DNA from: Botryococcus braunii
Lineage: Eukaryota; Chlorophyta; Trebouxiophyceae
Length of the DNA stretch: 64,000 nucleotides
Direction of reading: 5' to 3'
Assembly (NCBI GenBank): GCA_002005505.1
Contig: KV908525.1
Coordinates: forward strand, 131,225-195,224
Positions within the stretch are counted from its first letter, which is position 1, and every line of letters starts with the position of its first letter. The notes under the pieces are model-generated. The model had not been told where the DNA came from. It saw only the letters and a program-made list of their open reading frames with translations, and did not search any database. Shown here piece by piece: positions 46,755 through 58,534 of the stretch. Made by a program: the position numbers and the translations under genes.

Positions 46755-46835
46755 GCTGCGATGTCCGAGCGGTTAAGGAGAAGGACTTGAAATCCTTTGC
46801 GGAAACGCGCGCAGGTTCGAATCCTGCTCGCAGCG
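46755..46835 (+). tRNA. trnS-UGA: tRNA-Ser (anticodon UGA)
   Basis: The 81-nt sequence folds as a class II tRNA. The acceptor stem GCTGCGA (46755-46761) pairs with TCGCAGC (46828-46834), with discriminator G at 46835. The D-arm has the A-box TCCGAGCGGTTAAGG. The anticodon stem AAGGA/TCCTT encloses loop CTTGAAA, with anticodon TGA at 46788-46790. A long variable arm (TGCGGAAACGCGC) is typical of Ser. The T-arm GCAGG-TTCGAAT-CCTGC contains the B-box. The 3' CCA is not encoded, as expected for a nuclear gene. No intron. A TTTTT run at 46859-46863 is a plausible Pol III terminator. Confidence 0.96.
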
Positions 46836-46858
46836 CTGAATTTGACGGCCCGCCTCAG

Positions 46859-46863
46859 TTTTT
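46859..46863 (+). terminator. Probable RNA polymerase III T-run terminator
   Basis: Five T residues 24 nt after the mature tRNA-Ser end, the first T-run downstream. Confidence 0.55.
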
Positions 46864-49800
46864 GGCACTAATCTGCCATATAAGAGAAAAGTGAATATAT
46901 CAGCCTTCTGTCCTGCATGACCAACGTGACAGAACGGACTGGTGTATAAACTACCACTGCAACAGCTGAGCAACCCAAAGCTGTCATCTCTAGGAACCAT
47001 GCGCAACAGTCCGGCATTTACAAAGCTTGGCATCCATCACCTTCCGCAGCAATTTTGTCTACAAAGCCTTATACAGCCCTGTCGTATTGTCGGCTGAGCC
47101 CTGCCTGTCCAAAATTACTAGACATAATATCATAACAAGTAGCTACTCGAGATCGGAGCACTTGAAGGCTTGCCGATTATAGGATAGTAAAGTAGTCCCT
47201 GATCTCATCAGCACTTTCCCTTTGGAACACACATCTCCAAAGCTCTGGAGCAGGGGCATATCTATTCAACAGGTTCTAGTCCTTCGGGAATTATCAAGAG
47301 CAGCTTCTAGTTCAGGTCAACTTTCCAGCAGATTGGATCTTGGGGATCCAATCGTCCATTTCCGCAGCTTTAAAGTGTAATTTGGTAGAATTCCAAACTC
47401 ACCGGAGTGTTCTGAATCGCAGATGGCATGTGATCATTGAGGTTAGCATATCGTGAAGTGCTTAAGGATTAAACAAGCTTGTAGATGTGATCATTGAGGT
47501 TAGCATATCATGAAGTGCTTAAGGGTTAAACAAGCTTGTAGACTTGTGCAGGATGACCTGACCAGTACGGCTCCGGAGCTCCATATCAAGAAAAGACTGG
47601 CAGTGGATGTTGGGAAATGACGGCACAAACTATCATGACTTACGATTCGTAAGTAGCGCTCAGTCGGCACATAAAATTGATGTGCATATAGCCCATCATA
47701 GGAACCAAAGACAGTGAAAAGGATCGTGTGAGTGCTTCAAAAGGTTGCAACATTGATGTAGATGTAGGTCAAACGGACATCATGATCAGGTTTGATCTAT
47801 GGAGTGTTCCACGATTTAATGCATGAACCAGACTCTCGCAACGTCAGGAGTTGGACCAAAGCTGTGACAGCACCATGCGCAAAGAGTTATGTAGTGCGTC
47901 AACCATATATGACATCACACTAGCACACCGACGAGGTCGCAAATGAGATGTGTGCCTCCCATCGTCCAACCACCTTCAGCCCTAGGGCCTTCCCGGCCGG
48001 GAAGGCCCTAGACCGCCGCTGTGGCCTTTGCCACATCCTCATGACGACAGTGTAGCAGGTCATGTTATTGGTCTGCATATACTCAAAGCTATGCTTCATG
48101 CTCAGCTCGGCACAAAATGAACGAACAGAAGTCTTATTGAATGCAGAACCAGCACGACAGGTACACCTAGCTGGGATACCGCAGTATCGATTGATGCTGC
48201 GGTACCCAAACTGAGTATAACTGTCGTACTGGTCCGTGAAGTAGGTAAATGGGCATAACTTTATCAATTCCAGTTGTCACCAATGGGGGCAAAAGCGACA
48301 ACGACTTTAGTCTCAATGATGTTGTCGCAACGACTTTCCCAGTAACAGCTGTTGGCGATGTCCTTCGTTAGACCTTGGACAAGCCTTGACCAGCCAACTA
48401 TCCTTCATATTTGCATGACAATCCTTCGAATTCAAGCTTGCATGATCACAACTTCGTTTTGGGCAACTCGTGACGGTCCTCTATGAAAACAACCCACGGG
48501 ATAGGCTTCACTCTTAATACTAGACAACCTATGTGGCTTTACTGCTGTTCTCTTCATTTTACAAGAGGGGGTTTAAAAAGACCCGCTCAGTGTGTCAACG
48601 AGCCAACCCAAATGTTTCAAGCTACAAGTCACACCCAGTGCGCAGCCAGCTGGCGTCCTACAGCGACAGCAATAATGAAATTGACCCGACTCATGACAAA
48701 ATATCTCTCCACATCTACTTACGCAATGACGGCCTGGTTACAAAGCCCGTGGAGTCTCTTCAACAAGGCCAGCGCATGAGCATGCAACCTCCCAAATGTT
48801 ATGTGTTCATTGCATGCATGAATAATAGCTCATGATGAATAACTAGCCAGAGAAGAGTCCGTCCCTAACCCCAACGCTCACACGACCAGACATCACACCA
48901 GCCAAGCAGCAAGCTGGTATACCACGTAGTCAGTTTACATGCAAAGGCAATGCTAGCAGCATTGGCTAGCATTGGCAGGGTGTGTTCCATGTCTGACGCC
49001 CATACACGGTAACTAGCCGACTCGAGCGTTGGGACGTCGACCGACGACATCTGTATCACACCGTCAATGGCAAAGCAGTCAGGGTGTCGTTATTTTACAT
49101 GCTGTCTTTGAAAGATATTTTTTTCTTGTAATTGTATGGAGTTGGAAAGGCTGCGGGGGACAAAGTCATAACTCACGTGACAATGACGACATGTCATGAT
49201 TCGTTGAACAGAGAACCATAGGATACCCATGAATTCAGCAGTTAATATGTTTGACCAGGTAAGGGCAAGTCTTAGGATGTCGATGTGGACCCCACCTTCC
49301 TGTAGTTGGCAAGTTAGGCTGATGTGGAATACTGAGAAGCTCACAACGTGTCCATGGCACGTTGGTTATTTCGAAGCAGAGCAATTGTACCCAGAACCCA
49401 GGTAAAAACATCGAGCTGTCATAATAGTGGCACGCAACAAACAGCTTGCTCACTCTTAAGGCCTGAGCAGGCGCGTGCTACATCAAACCCATATCAAGTC
49501 TTGTCAACTCGTAGGCTTCCCAAATGACACTGCCGTTAACAATGTCAGCAATTCCCTGAATCCGCTCATGATGCAAGCTCCATTTGGCCCGCATGAATGC
49601 TTGTTAATCCCTGTAAGGTTCCAACTCTAGACAAATCCAACAAGCTAGAAGCAGCATGGTGAATACGAGATAGACATCTTTAGCTTGTAAGAATCTCTTG
49701 TCCGTTCACTAGAATGCGGGGTCTGGAGAAGTGAGAAGCATATGTCAGGAGTGCTCACTGATGTTGGGTGTAACAGGCCTTTCCTACTACTACTGCATTA

Positions 49801-50948
49801 AAGATGATGATGATTACATCTGTCCACTAAAGGCCATTGCAGAGGAGTTGACAACAACCGAAGCATTGTAGAAGAAAATGCAAGGATTGGATTGAACCGA
49901 GTCGCTCAAACCATTCTACGGACATGATGGGCTCTTCTTCGATCGCCGATGGACCTTAAAACGTGCGGTAGATCCCAAGATCCAAAATCGAGAGACCAAA
50001 ACAGACCACGTTCAAAACCTTGCGTACAATTTCAGAGCAACCCAACTCAAGCACGTCAAACAACCGTACATGTAATAAGCAGTGTATCTGTTTCGTACTA
50101 CCACCCTTTGCCTTCGGGAAATACAAGCCAGCGCATTTCTGCGAGCCGCTGATCTGTTCTGTATGCGTCGCCCCAATAGACGCAAAAGTAGTCAAGGCTT
50201 GATTCAGCATGTTAAACGCTCACGAAACCTGCACAGGTCGTTAAGTGTTTGCAGGATCTGCTCGCATGCCTCGGAGCCAGTCGGACCGAGGTTGATCTCA
50301 CCGTTCTCCGGCTGCTACCTCTGGGGCAGCCGGACAACTAGGAATGATGGTGGAAACTAGCTACATAGACATGGTGCTTCCCAGCTTTTCTTTAAGGAAT
50401 GGCTACAGAATTAGATTGGTTGACCGATATGCTGGCGATAAGAGCCAACGGACGCGAAAAACGTTCGGGAAGTAATGAATATAGCCACTTATTTTTCTGG
50501 GGAACTGATGTTGCATATACTATACAAAAGGATTTCCCAGCCCATCATCTCCAACTACCTACTACGCAATGGAGCAGTCGTGTAGCTTTGGTCGCCATCG
50601 TTCACCTTGCTCAACTAGGAGATGCCGCTGCGTGTACCCGTCGCACACGGAGTCAGCCTAGATTTTCATGTTTTGGGGCCTATCATCAAGCACGTGAAAC
50701 AATACATTGTCTGCGCTAGCCTGTACGCAAATGGCAGAGATGTGTTCCAAGGGATGGGAGGTTGCAGGAAAATGAGGAGACTATGTGGACAAGGAACTTC
50801 GATTTTAACGGGCTCCACCTCAGAGTGGAAGAGGAATGGGGCCTTGGGATTGGTACGATCTCTGTCACACAGCACTGTGCATCACTATTGTTGACAGAGA
50901 GTGGGTGGAGCGCCCAACGGTTTAGTTTGCTGACAGAGGGCACTTTCT
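46864..50948. other. Gene-poor spacer with short repeats and palindromes
   Basis: No gene recognised. 47429-47542 holds two tandem copies of a 57-bp unit differing at two positions (it begins TGTGATCATTGAGGTTAGCA). 47982-48011 is a 30-bp perfect palindrome centred on CGGCCG. About 48173-48207 is an imperfect hairpin (GGGATACCGCAG ... CTGCGGTACCC). The frame at 48533-48835 (ending DPTHDKISLHIYLRNDGL and beyond) has protein-like composition but no family I know. An unfound 5' exon of the methyltransferase gene could lie near the right end. Confidence 0.4.
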
Positions 50949-51762
50949 ATGGTGTTCAAATACAATGCCATCGTAACGCATGGTTGGGGTGCAGGCGGGA
51001 CAGTGTGGGAGGGCGGAGTCCTGCTCGCATCTTTCGTGAGGTACTTCCTACAAATAAAATTGTCGTTCATCAGCAACCATACAAACTTGCCAGGGACTTT
51101 TGTACCCTCCTTCAAAGTTCCAAAATGCAGCAGCTCCCTCAAAACATTGCATTTCTTAGAAGGATGAAGGGCAACAGTAAAACTTAACTTGCCTATAACA
51201 TGTTCCCTTTCATGATAGCTGCACTAACCGTAGGCGTCATGCGCAGCAGTAGAGGTTTGCGCACATCATCTCTGTTTTTCTGGTTTCTGCACATAAAGGC
51301 AGCAAGAAGCTGCTTGTCGTTGCAATGTGCAGAAAGGGCAAATCCGAAAAGTGGAGAAAAGGGTCGGGGAGGGGGGATTTGGAACTACCTTCAAGAAGCC
51401 TTCACCTTGCGCACTGGACGACATGATAATGCTCTTGTCACCGAGTGATGTTGCGTGACAGGCACAGCAACAGCTTGACTTGCTTTTCTCTCAAGGACAA
51501 TGCACGCACACCTTGTTTACAGATATCCTACCCGACTCTGCTGAATCAGTGGAATCTGGAAGTACGAGTTGTTATCACATTATCGAGCTTGGCCTGTTTC
51601 AGGCTAGGCATTGTGCATCAATCCACCAACCTTGCCGACCCCTAATAGGCAAGGCACTGGCACTCCTGCCTGAGGGTACTTTCCGGCTCTCCCGCTTCCT
51701 CCCTTCCCCCCCCCTCTCTGTGTTGCTCTCCCTCCCTTGCTCCCCCCCTCTGTGTGTGTGTG

Positions 51763-51794
<32 letters not shown>

Positions 51795-51869
51795 TGTGTG
51801 TGTGTGTGTGTGTGCCAGAGGGGAAAAGAGCGAGAGAGGGAGAGAGAGAGAGAGAGGGAGAGAGGGAGG

Positions 51870-51949
<80 letters not shown>

Positions 51950-53263
51950 TGTGACGGGGCTGGGGCTGTTAAGTCTGTTGGCACGTGTTGGTTCCAGGGT
52001 GTGTTCAACACAAGGGATGGGAGGGTGCGGGTTGCAATGACTTGACTGGTGGGGGCTTGACTTGGGGAAATTGCAGCTCCAGCGAGTTTCCCGCAGAGCA
52101 CGTCAAAGGGGGCCGCTGTCTGGAGATTGGAGCAGGAGTCACCGGCCTTCCCTCTCTCACCGCTTTTCACAGAGGGGTGTTTAAAGAGGTGCCTGCCCAC
52201 AATTTTCCCCATGTCTAGACACAGAGGGAGGAAGACAATATGATCTAGTTCTAAGGCAGGGGACTTCACTCATTTCCCCCGACTCCGAGTCCTCCCCACC
52301 CTCCATCCAACCTCTTCCCCCTCCTTTACCTCTCTGTTTCCCCTCCAACTTCTCGCCCCGTGCTCTCTCCCCCTCCAGACCCCATCCTCTTGCCCCCCTA
52401 CCCCAATTCCTTCTCTCTCCATCCTGATCGCCAGTCGTTCCTGCCCTGTCTCCCCCATTCCTCTCCCTTCAGCCCCCCTCTCTCCCCTCTCTCCCTTTTT
52501 TCCGACCTCCAATGGTCTCTATCTTCTTGAGCAGGAGAGTTTGCCTGCAGTGGTAGGGTCTGGGAGCCTAGAATGTGGGGGCATATGTGTCTGTAGGCGT
52601 TTGTGTGTATGTGTGTCTATCTCTGTATGTACTCGTGCTTGTGTGTGTATGTATGTATATTGTTTGTGTGTACGTGTGTGTGTCTTCCTCTTCTACAAGA
52701 GATCATTAGCTTTACCTCTTCAATGAATTCTAAATGAACGACCTTGTAATAATCTGGCGAAGCAGACACAGTGATTGTGATGTTCTAATGGTGCCTCCTG
52801 TGTTCCATCACTATGTGTGGTTTGTGAAACTCTGTCTTCATGGTTTGCAAATACGTATGTATGTGTGTCGGCATCCGAATACTCATACGTGTTTTTGAGT
52901 GTTTGTGCTTGGTGAGTGTGTGTGCTTGTTTCACCTTCTTTGGCACGGCTGGTTGCCTATACATACAGCATGCATGTGCTCACACTTTGCCAGTGGGTGG
53001 CTTTTGCATGTGTATGAAGCATGCATGAGGCCTCCCTGGCCAACACCCCTGCAACTGGATGCTCCCCACACAATCAGACACATGCTTTCTGCTGTACTCT
53101 GTATCCATCCTCATCTCCAACCCATTGCTCCCTGCCAATCTCTTTCAACCTTGCCGTCTAAACCCCCCCCCCCCTCTCTCTCCCTCAGTGTGCCCCTGAA
53201 GTCTTTGTTTGTAGGGTGGGCCTCCCCTTGTCTGAGTGTGCGCGCTCACTCTCACAGATTTTC

Positions 53264-53308
<45 letters not shown>

Positions 53309-53375
53309 TGTGTGGCCGCATGCTCGCATATAGACATATTGGTCCTGGGTTAGAGGGTGCGCTGTGTGTGTGTGT

Positions 53376-53406
<31 letters not shown>

Positions 53407-56297
53407 GCGCCCAGGGCTACAATGCAGGCCATCCATCAAGGTCACTGCTTCCACTGAGAAGATACAGGGATGTGGCACAGGTGGTGATCACGGACATAGA
53501 GGAATGCATGGGGGCACTCATTCAGAATGTAAAGGCGAACCTGCCCGACGGGGTGGAGCTGAGAACCAAATGGACTGGGGAGCTGCCCCCTCCCCGCCGC
53601 CGCTCTTTAGACTTGAGTGGACCCCTCACTTCCCGATCCCGCACACCGCCTCCGTTTGGCGCTCCCCCAGGGCAGTCAGGTACTTTTTCTCGGCCCCGCT
53701 CCCCCAGGGCAGTCAGGTACTGTTCTCTTGGCCCCGCTCCCCCAGGGCAGTCAGTTACTGTTCTCTCGGCTTCCCCTGCTCCCCCAGGGAAGTCAGGTAC
53801 TGTGCTCTCGGCTTCCCCCGGTCCCCCAGGACAGTCAGGTACTGTTCTCTTGGCTTCCCCCGCTCCCCAGGGCAGTCAGGTACTGTTCTCTCGGCTTCCC
53901 CTGCTCCCCCCAGCGCAGTCAATTACTGTTCTCTCTTCCCCGCTCCCCCAGGGCAGTCAGATACAATTTCCTTGGCCCCGCTCCCCCAAGGCAGTCAGGT
54001 CTTTCTCTCGGCTTCTCCCGCTGTTCTCCCCGCTTCCCTTCCCTCAAACATGCCTCTTCATATCAGCTACCCTTGGCTTTCGACGCAGTCCTCCGTGGAT
54101 GGAAGTTGAAATTGCCAACTCCTCATGGTCTCTTGAGCGCCCAGCCTCTGATGCGGGACCAAGGAAGGCAGAATTGCCAAAAGTCATGAAAGTGGAAGTA
54201 AGGGTAGGCCGCGAGCCTAAAAGATCATCGTCTTTTCTTGATTTTTGTTCCCCCCCCCCCCCAAAAAAAAAAAAAGCTTAAAGAGCGACTGCCAAGCGCC
54301 ACAACCATCACTGCTGTAGTGGGAACTGCAAAGCGAGTAATCCCTCTTACTACCTCTTACTATCTCTTACTAAGAGGGGCGCAGGCTGGGATCTACCTGC
54401 CACTGTGGTGGCCACAGTGGCCTCTGAGATGGCCAACCGCCTGCATCTGCGGGAGGAGCCCTCCGAGCACGAAGCAAGCAGGCAACCGCTGGCAGCACCC
54501 CCGCCTCCACCACATTCCCACTATGTTCTGTCAGGTGTGATCCGAGAGTAACATTGTCCAAGCTGGGCCCCAGTAGCATGTTCTCTATGCACCTCCAAGT
54601 ACTGGTGTATCCTCGATCTTCAGTCATTTGGACTGGAGAATCTGCTTCCCCCCGGGGGGGGGGGGGGGGGGGGGGAGCATGGGGCACCGCTGAGTGTGGC
54701 TGACCTCAGTTTGAGACTACGCCGAGCTGCTGGGTTCGAGCGGGCTAGGACCAAGTGCCACATTGGTGGTGTGAGGCAGGGTGCATGGCCTCAGTGGTGC
54801 ATCACCCATACATGGATGAGCCAGAGAATTTGTTGTATTGTTGAAACATGGATGGGGCTGAAAACATGGATGGGGCAGGGAACTGGTGAGTTGCAACAGA
54901 GCGCCACCACACTTTGTCCACTGCATGTTTGAGACACGTGAAGAGGTGGGTGAGAGAAGGATCCTGGAAGTGGAGGAAAGAGCAATGGTCAGAGGAGCGG
55001 GAGGGGAAACGCGTTTTGACGGATGGGGGAAAGATGTGATGGAGACGTGAGAGAAGCCGTGCCGGGAAAGCTGTGTGCGGAGGTGTGGCTGCGAAAGAGA
55101 TTCTTCTGAAAGTGGGGTTCTCGTGCACTATCATGAACACACAGCATATATAATGTATAATCCAGGTCTTTCTAGCAGCTCAGAGGGCGGAGCAAACCGA
55201 GCGGACCATGCTTCATGAAACGGATGAAACAGACGGGTTTACAAGAACGGGGAAACTTGTGGATATAGAGATATGATATGCTGGAAAAATATCAGCAAAA
55301 CGGGGATCTTTGCATGTTGAAGAGGGTAAGACAGGTGAGTGTAGGCGGGATGGGTCTTTTGACCTAGCTTGAGTGAATACTTTTAGACCTATATATTGTA
55401 CCGACCATCATAGATCTCCAAAAATACTTTCAAAAATCTGGCCAATAATTAAAGATAATATGTTTTACCACTGGGCGGGGGAAAACAATTCAGCATTCTT
55501 GGTGCCCAAAATAAATTTAATGGACATCTATTATGGTGGGTACGGTAGATGATGCTATATTTGTAAGTTCTAATTCATTGATTATTTTATCTATTGGGGA
55601 AGTGAGATGGTTGAGAGGGAGGGCAGGTGAGGAAGAGGTGCCGGAAGGTGCTCCTCCGTGGCTCACGGGGTGGGCAGGCCATCTTATGGGGGACTTGAGA
55701 GTGGAGGAGCTGGATTGGCAGCAGGACCCCGCGTTTCTGGACCCTCCCTTTGAAGTCCTTCTCATTGCCGATGTGGTATGACTCTCTCCCCTGGCCCTCC
55801 TAACCCCGACCTCCTCTCTTCTATGTCACCAGTTCGCAAGGTTCTGGAGCCATACCATAGCTTGTGGGTGGTGTACCTGTGTTTGGGCTGGCCTGAGTGA
55901 TCCCACTCCTGCCCCGGGGGGACCCCCTGGGGGCGACTCCAAGTTTCTGCCCGCCCCTTTTAGCCCCCCCCCCCCACACACACACACACACACACATCCC
56001 TTTTCTCTCTCTCGCCCCCCCCCTCTCTCTTCCCCCCTCTCCCTACACACACACATACACACACACACACACAACACCACACACTTTCTGTCTCATGTGT
56101 GTCCGTGCATGTGTGTGTATATGTGTGTGAGCGCTTGTGTGCGTGTGTGTCTGTGTGTGCGATTGTGTAAGAGACGGAGGGAGGGCCAAGAGGGATGGGG
56201 GAGATGGGGAAGAGGGGAGGGGGCTGAAACCTGAAGCCCCCTTTCGACCCCGAGGTGCAGGGGTCCCTCTGTCACATGCGCGCGCGCGCGCACACAC

Positions 56298-56380
<83 letters not shown>

Positions 56381-56471
56381 CACACACACACACACACACA
56401 TACACGCACACACCCATATGCATGCGTAGGCGCTCTCGCACACGCACAAGCACACACACACAGAGACACAG

Positions 56472-56533
<62 letters not shown>

Positions 56534-56573
56534 CGAGAGAGAGAGGGGGGGGAGAGGGAGAGAGAGGGAGTGA

Positions 56574-56632
<59 letters not shown>

Positions 56633-56638
56633 GGGGGG

Positions 56639-56692
<54 letters not shown>

Positions 56693-57381
56693 ATAGCGAA
56701 ATGTGTGTGTGTGTGTGTTTGGGCGTGCATGCGCCTGCGTCCTACCCAACCACTTTTCATGATCCCCCCCCCCCCCAAACCCCAAAAGAACCTGGGGCGG
56801 CATACCCATAGCGATTTCTATTCAAATATCTCTCCCCGATTCTTGTCCTTCATTGCTGCATCACAAATCCCCTGCACCGGCCCGCCCACACACTCCTTGA
56901 TGCATCAATATACCAAAAAGGAGCCTTCACAGGCTGGTCCCGCAATATGACCTGCAGTGCAGTCCAACTGCACGGACGCGCACACATTCTGTGCTGTTTT
57001 GGGATGAACTAAGGAGCGGTACACCAGGTGTACATCGCGGATTTGATGGAGCCACTCCTGAAGTGCATGGCAGCCCTGTGCACGCCGGACACGCTGGTGT
57101 ACCTGGCGTACTACGAGCGCTCAGCCGCTGCCACAAAGGAGTTCTGGCGTCTCCTCCCTCTCTACTTCTCCTGGGAGAAGATCGATGAGAAGGGCTACGG
57201 CGCTTCGGAGCATGGCCAAGACGTGGGCCTATTCAGGCTACGCCTCGTGGAGAACCCTGGGGCTCCCCTGGAGACCGAAGCAACCAATGACGACTCCAGC
57301 GCCGCCTCGACTGATGCACAGGCCACACCAGGCAATATCGGGACACCGCTGCAGACTTCCGAGGCTGAGAAGGTCTCATAA
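50949..57381 (+). CDS. METTL21-type protein-lysine methyltransferase, five exons
   Basis: Seven-beta-strand S-adenosylmethionine-dependent methyltransferase of the Methyltransf_16/METTL21 family, which methylates lysines of chaperones and other cytosolic proteins. Exon 1: 50949-51040 ([19 protein letters not shown]). Exon 2: 52077 to about 52176, with SAM motif I CLEIGAG. Exon 3: about 53459-53679 ([11 protein letters not shown], motif II acidic residue). Exon 4: 55603 or 55627 to 55775 ([20 protein letters not shown]). Exon 5: 57028-57381 ([22 protein letters not shown]). The family's DxxY motif, DVVY, is formed across the exon 4-5 join. Joins 1-2, 3-4 and 4-5 agree in phase; join 2-3 does not (phase 0 donor versus phase 2 acceptor), so a small exon or a sequence error is likely there. 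Met at 50949 is the first in the open frame, but a 5' exon may exist. The C-terminal tail is Thr/Ala/Ser-rich. The target protein is unknown. Confidence 0.8.
51749..51947. repeat. (GT)n and (GA)n arrays in methyltransferase intron 1
   Basis: (GT)n at about 51751-51814 and interrupted (GA)n at about 51831-51946. Confidence 0.95.
52280..53458. other. Methyltransferase intron 2
   Basis: Contains a pyrimidine-rich tract at about 52270-52500 and (GT)n arrays at about 53266-53313 and 53364-53392. A missing small exon would be expected somewhere here, but none is evident. Confidence 0.4.
53650..54035. repeat. GC-rich minisatellite carrying splice-site-like units
   Basis: Nine degenerate units of about 36-48 bp share a pyrimidine-rich stretch, then CCCCCAG, GGCAGTCAG and GTACTGTTCTCT. 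In six units the core is followed by GT (CAG|GT), and in three the donor is lost. The first core ends at 53679, which phase analysis picks as the donor of methyltransferase exon 3. Frames stay open through the array in several readings because the units lack stops. Confidence 0.9.
55976..56690. repeat. (CA)n and (GA)n cluster in methyltransferase intron 4
   Basis: CA arrays at about 55976-55996, 56289-56400, 56480-56532 and 56574-56616, mixed with (GA)n up to about 56690. Confidence 0.95.
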
Positions 57382-57763
57382 ACGCACTTCTGCGCCACGA
57401 CACGTTCCGTTTGCGTCTGAGCCCACTGCAGGTTGTGTTGCTGGGAGGCATGCACCCAGCTTTCTGTGGATTTGTGGGCATCGGCAGCAAGGCAGTCCTG
57501 CAGAATCTCCTCCCTCTGACGCTCAGTCATGTTTGTTCCTCCCCCGTTTCTTAGAAGAGGCGTTGGAGCAGAATGGTCGGGGCGGAGAGCGTTAACCGCA
57601 GACTGGTTTGGTTGTTTGGGGGGGGGGGTCATAGAAGTAGGGTGATTCACCTTCGGCGACCCTTTTCCACCCAATGGGCTCCTCAGGAAAATTTGGAAGC
57701 TGAGAATGTGTCACGCCGAAGACTGCTTGCATGGACGGCCCAGAAACTGTTCCTGGGCCTGAC

Positions 57764-57803
57764 CCTAACCCCTCACCCCTAACCCCCTAACCTGACCGTA
57801 ACC
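57764..57803. repeat. Degenerate CCCTAA-like (telomere-like) repeats
   Basis: Repeated variants of CCCTAACCCC / CCCCTAACCT within 40 bp. Degenerate, so weak evidence of telomeric origin. Confidence 0.45.
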
Positions 57804-58282
57804 CGGTTCCTTGTTTGAAATTCATCGCCTCAGGGCTTGCGGCTGCTCGTGGCTGGACAAAGATAGCTGGTGATGGGGCTCTCAGCCCATCGTGGTTCAT
57901 GGCAGCTATAGGTGGAATGGCGAGGGGGCCTTGGGGCACCTGAGCCCCCAACCCCAAGCATAATGAATATTAATACCCTGATTACCGGCAGAAGATGGAC
58001 ATGCCTTCCCGGACATGGACATGTTTAGTGTGTATGTTCTACAGTGCTGAGCAGCTACTTGGCAGGAGAATCCTCCGGGCTGCTGTTGGAAGTGGGTTCG
58101 TGGATGGCTGCTGTCTGGCAGCGGTAGGGGTGACCTTTTGGCTGATAATGCAGCGGAAGCTTGGTCTTTGTGGGCTCAATGCACCCTCTGAGAGGCTTCA
58201 CCGCAGTTTCCGCTATGTTGTTAATTATGTTGTATGCAAGTGCAGGGTCGTCAGGAGCCTTCAGGAGGCTTAATGTTGTATG

Positions 58283-58330
58283 CGCGCGCGCGCGTGTGTG
58301 TGTGCGTGTGGGTGAGTGTGTGTGTATGTG

Positions 58331-58382
<52 letters not shown>

Positions 58383-58471
58383 ATGGGGGCATGCCTGTGC
58401 ATGTGCCTGCGTGTCTCTCCATGTGTGTGTGCGCGCGCGCGGGCGGGTGCGCCGGTGTGTTTGTGTGCGCG

Positions 58472-58514
<43 letters not shown>

Positions 58515-58534
58515 TTGTGTGTGTGTGTGTATGT
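58283..58534. repeat. (GT)n microsatellite cluster
   Basis: GT arrays with GCGC interruptions at about 58283-58380 and 58470-58534. Confidence 0.95.

Noticed and set aside
46755..46835. Functional link between the tRNA-Ser gene and neighbouring NRPC1
   Set aside because: tRNA genes are numerous and scattered; adjacency alone is no evidence of regulation.
50399..50719. A 106-residue frame as the start of the methyltransferase
   Set aside because: It has no resemblance to the family's N-terminus and could not be joined in phase to the GGTVWEGG exon.
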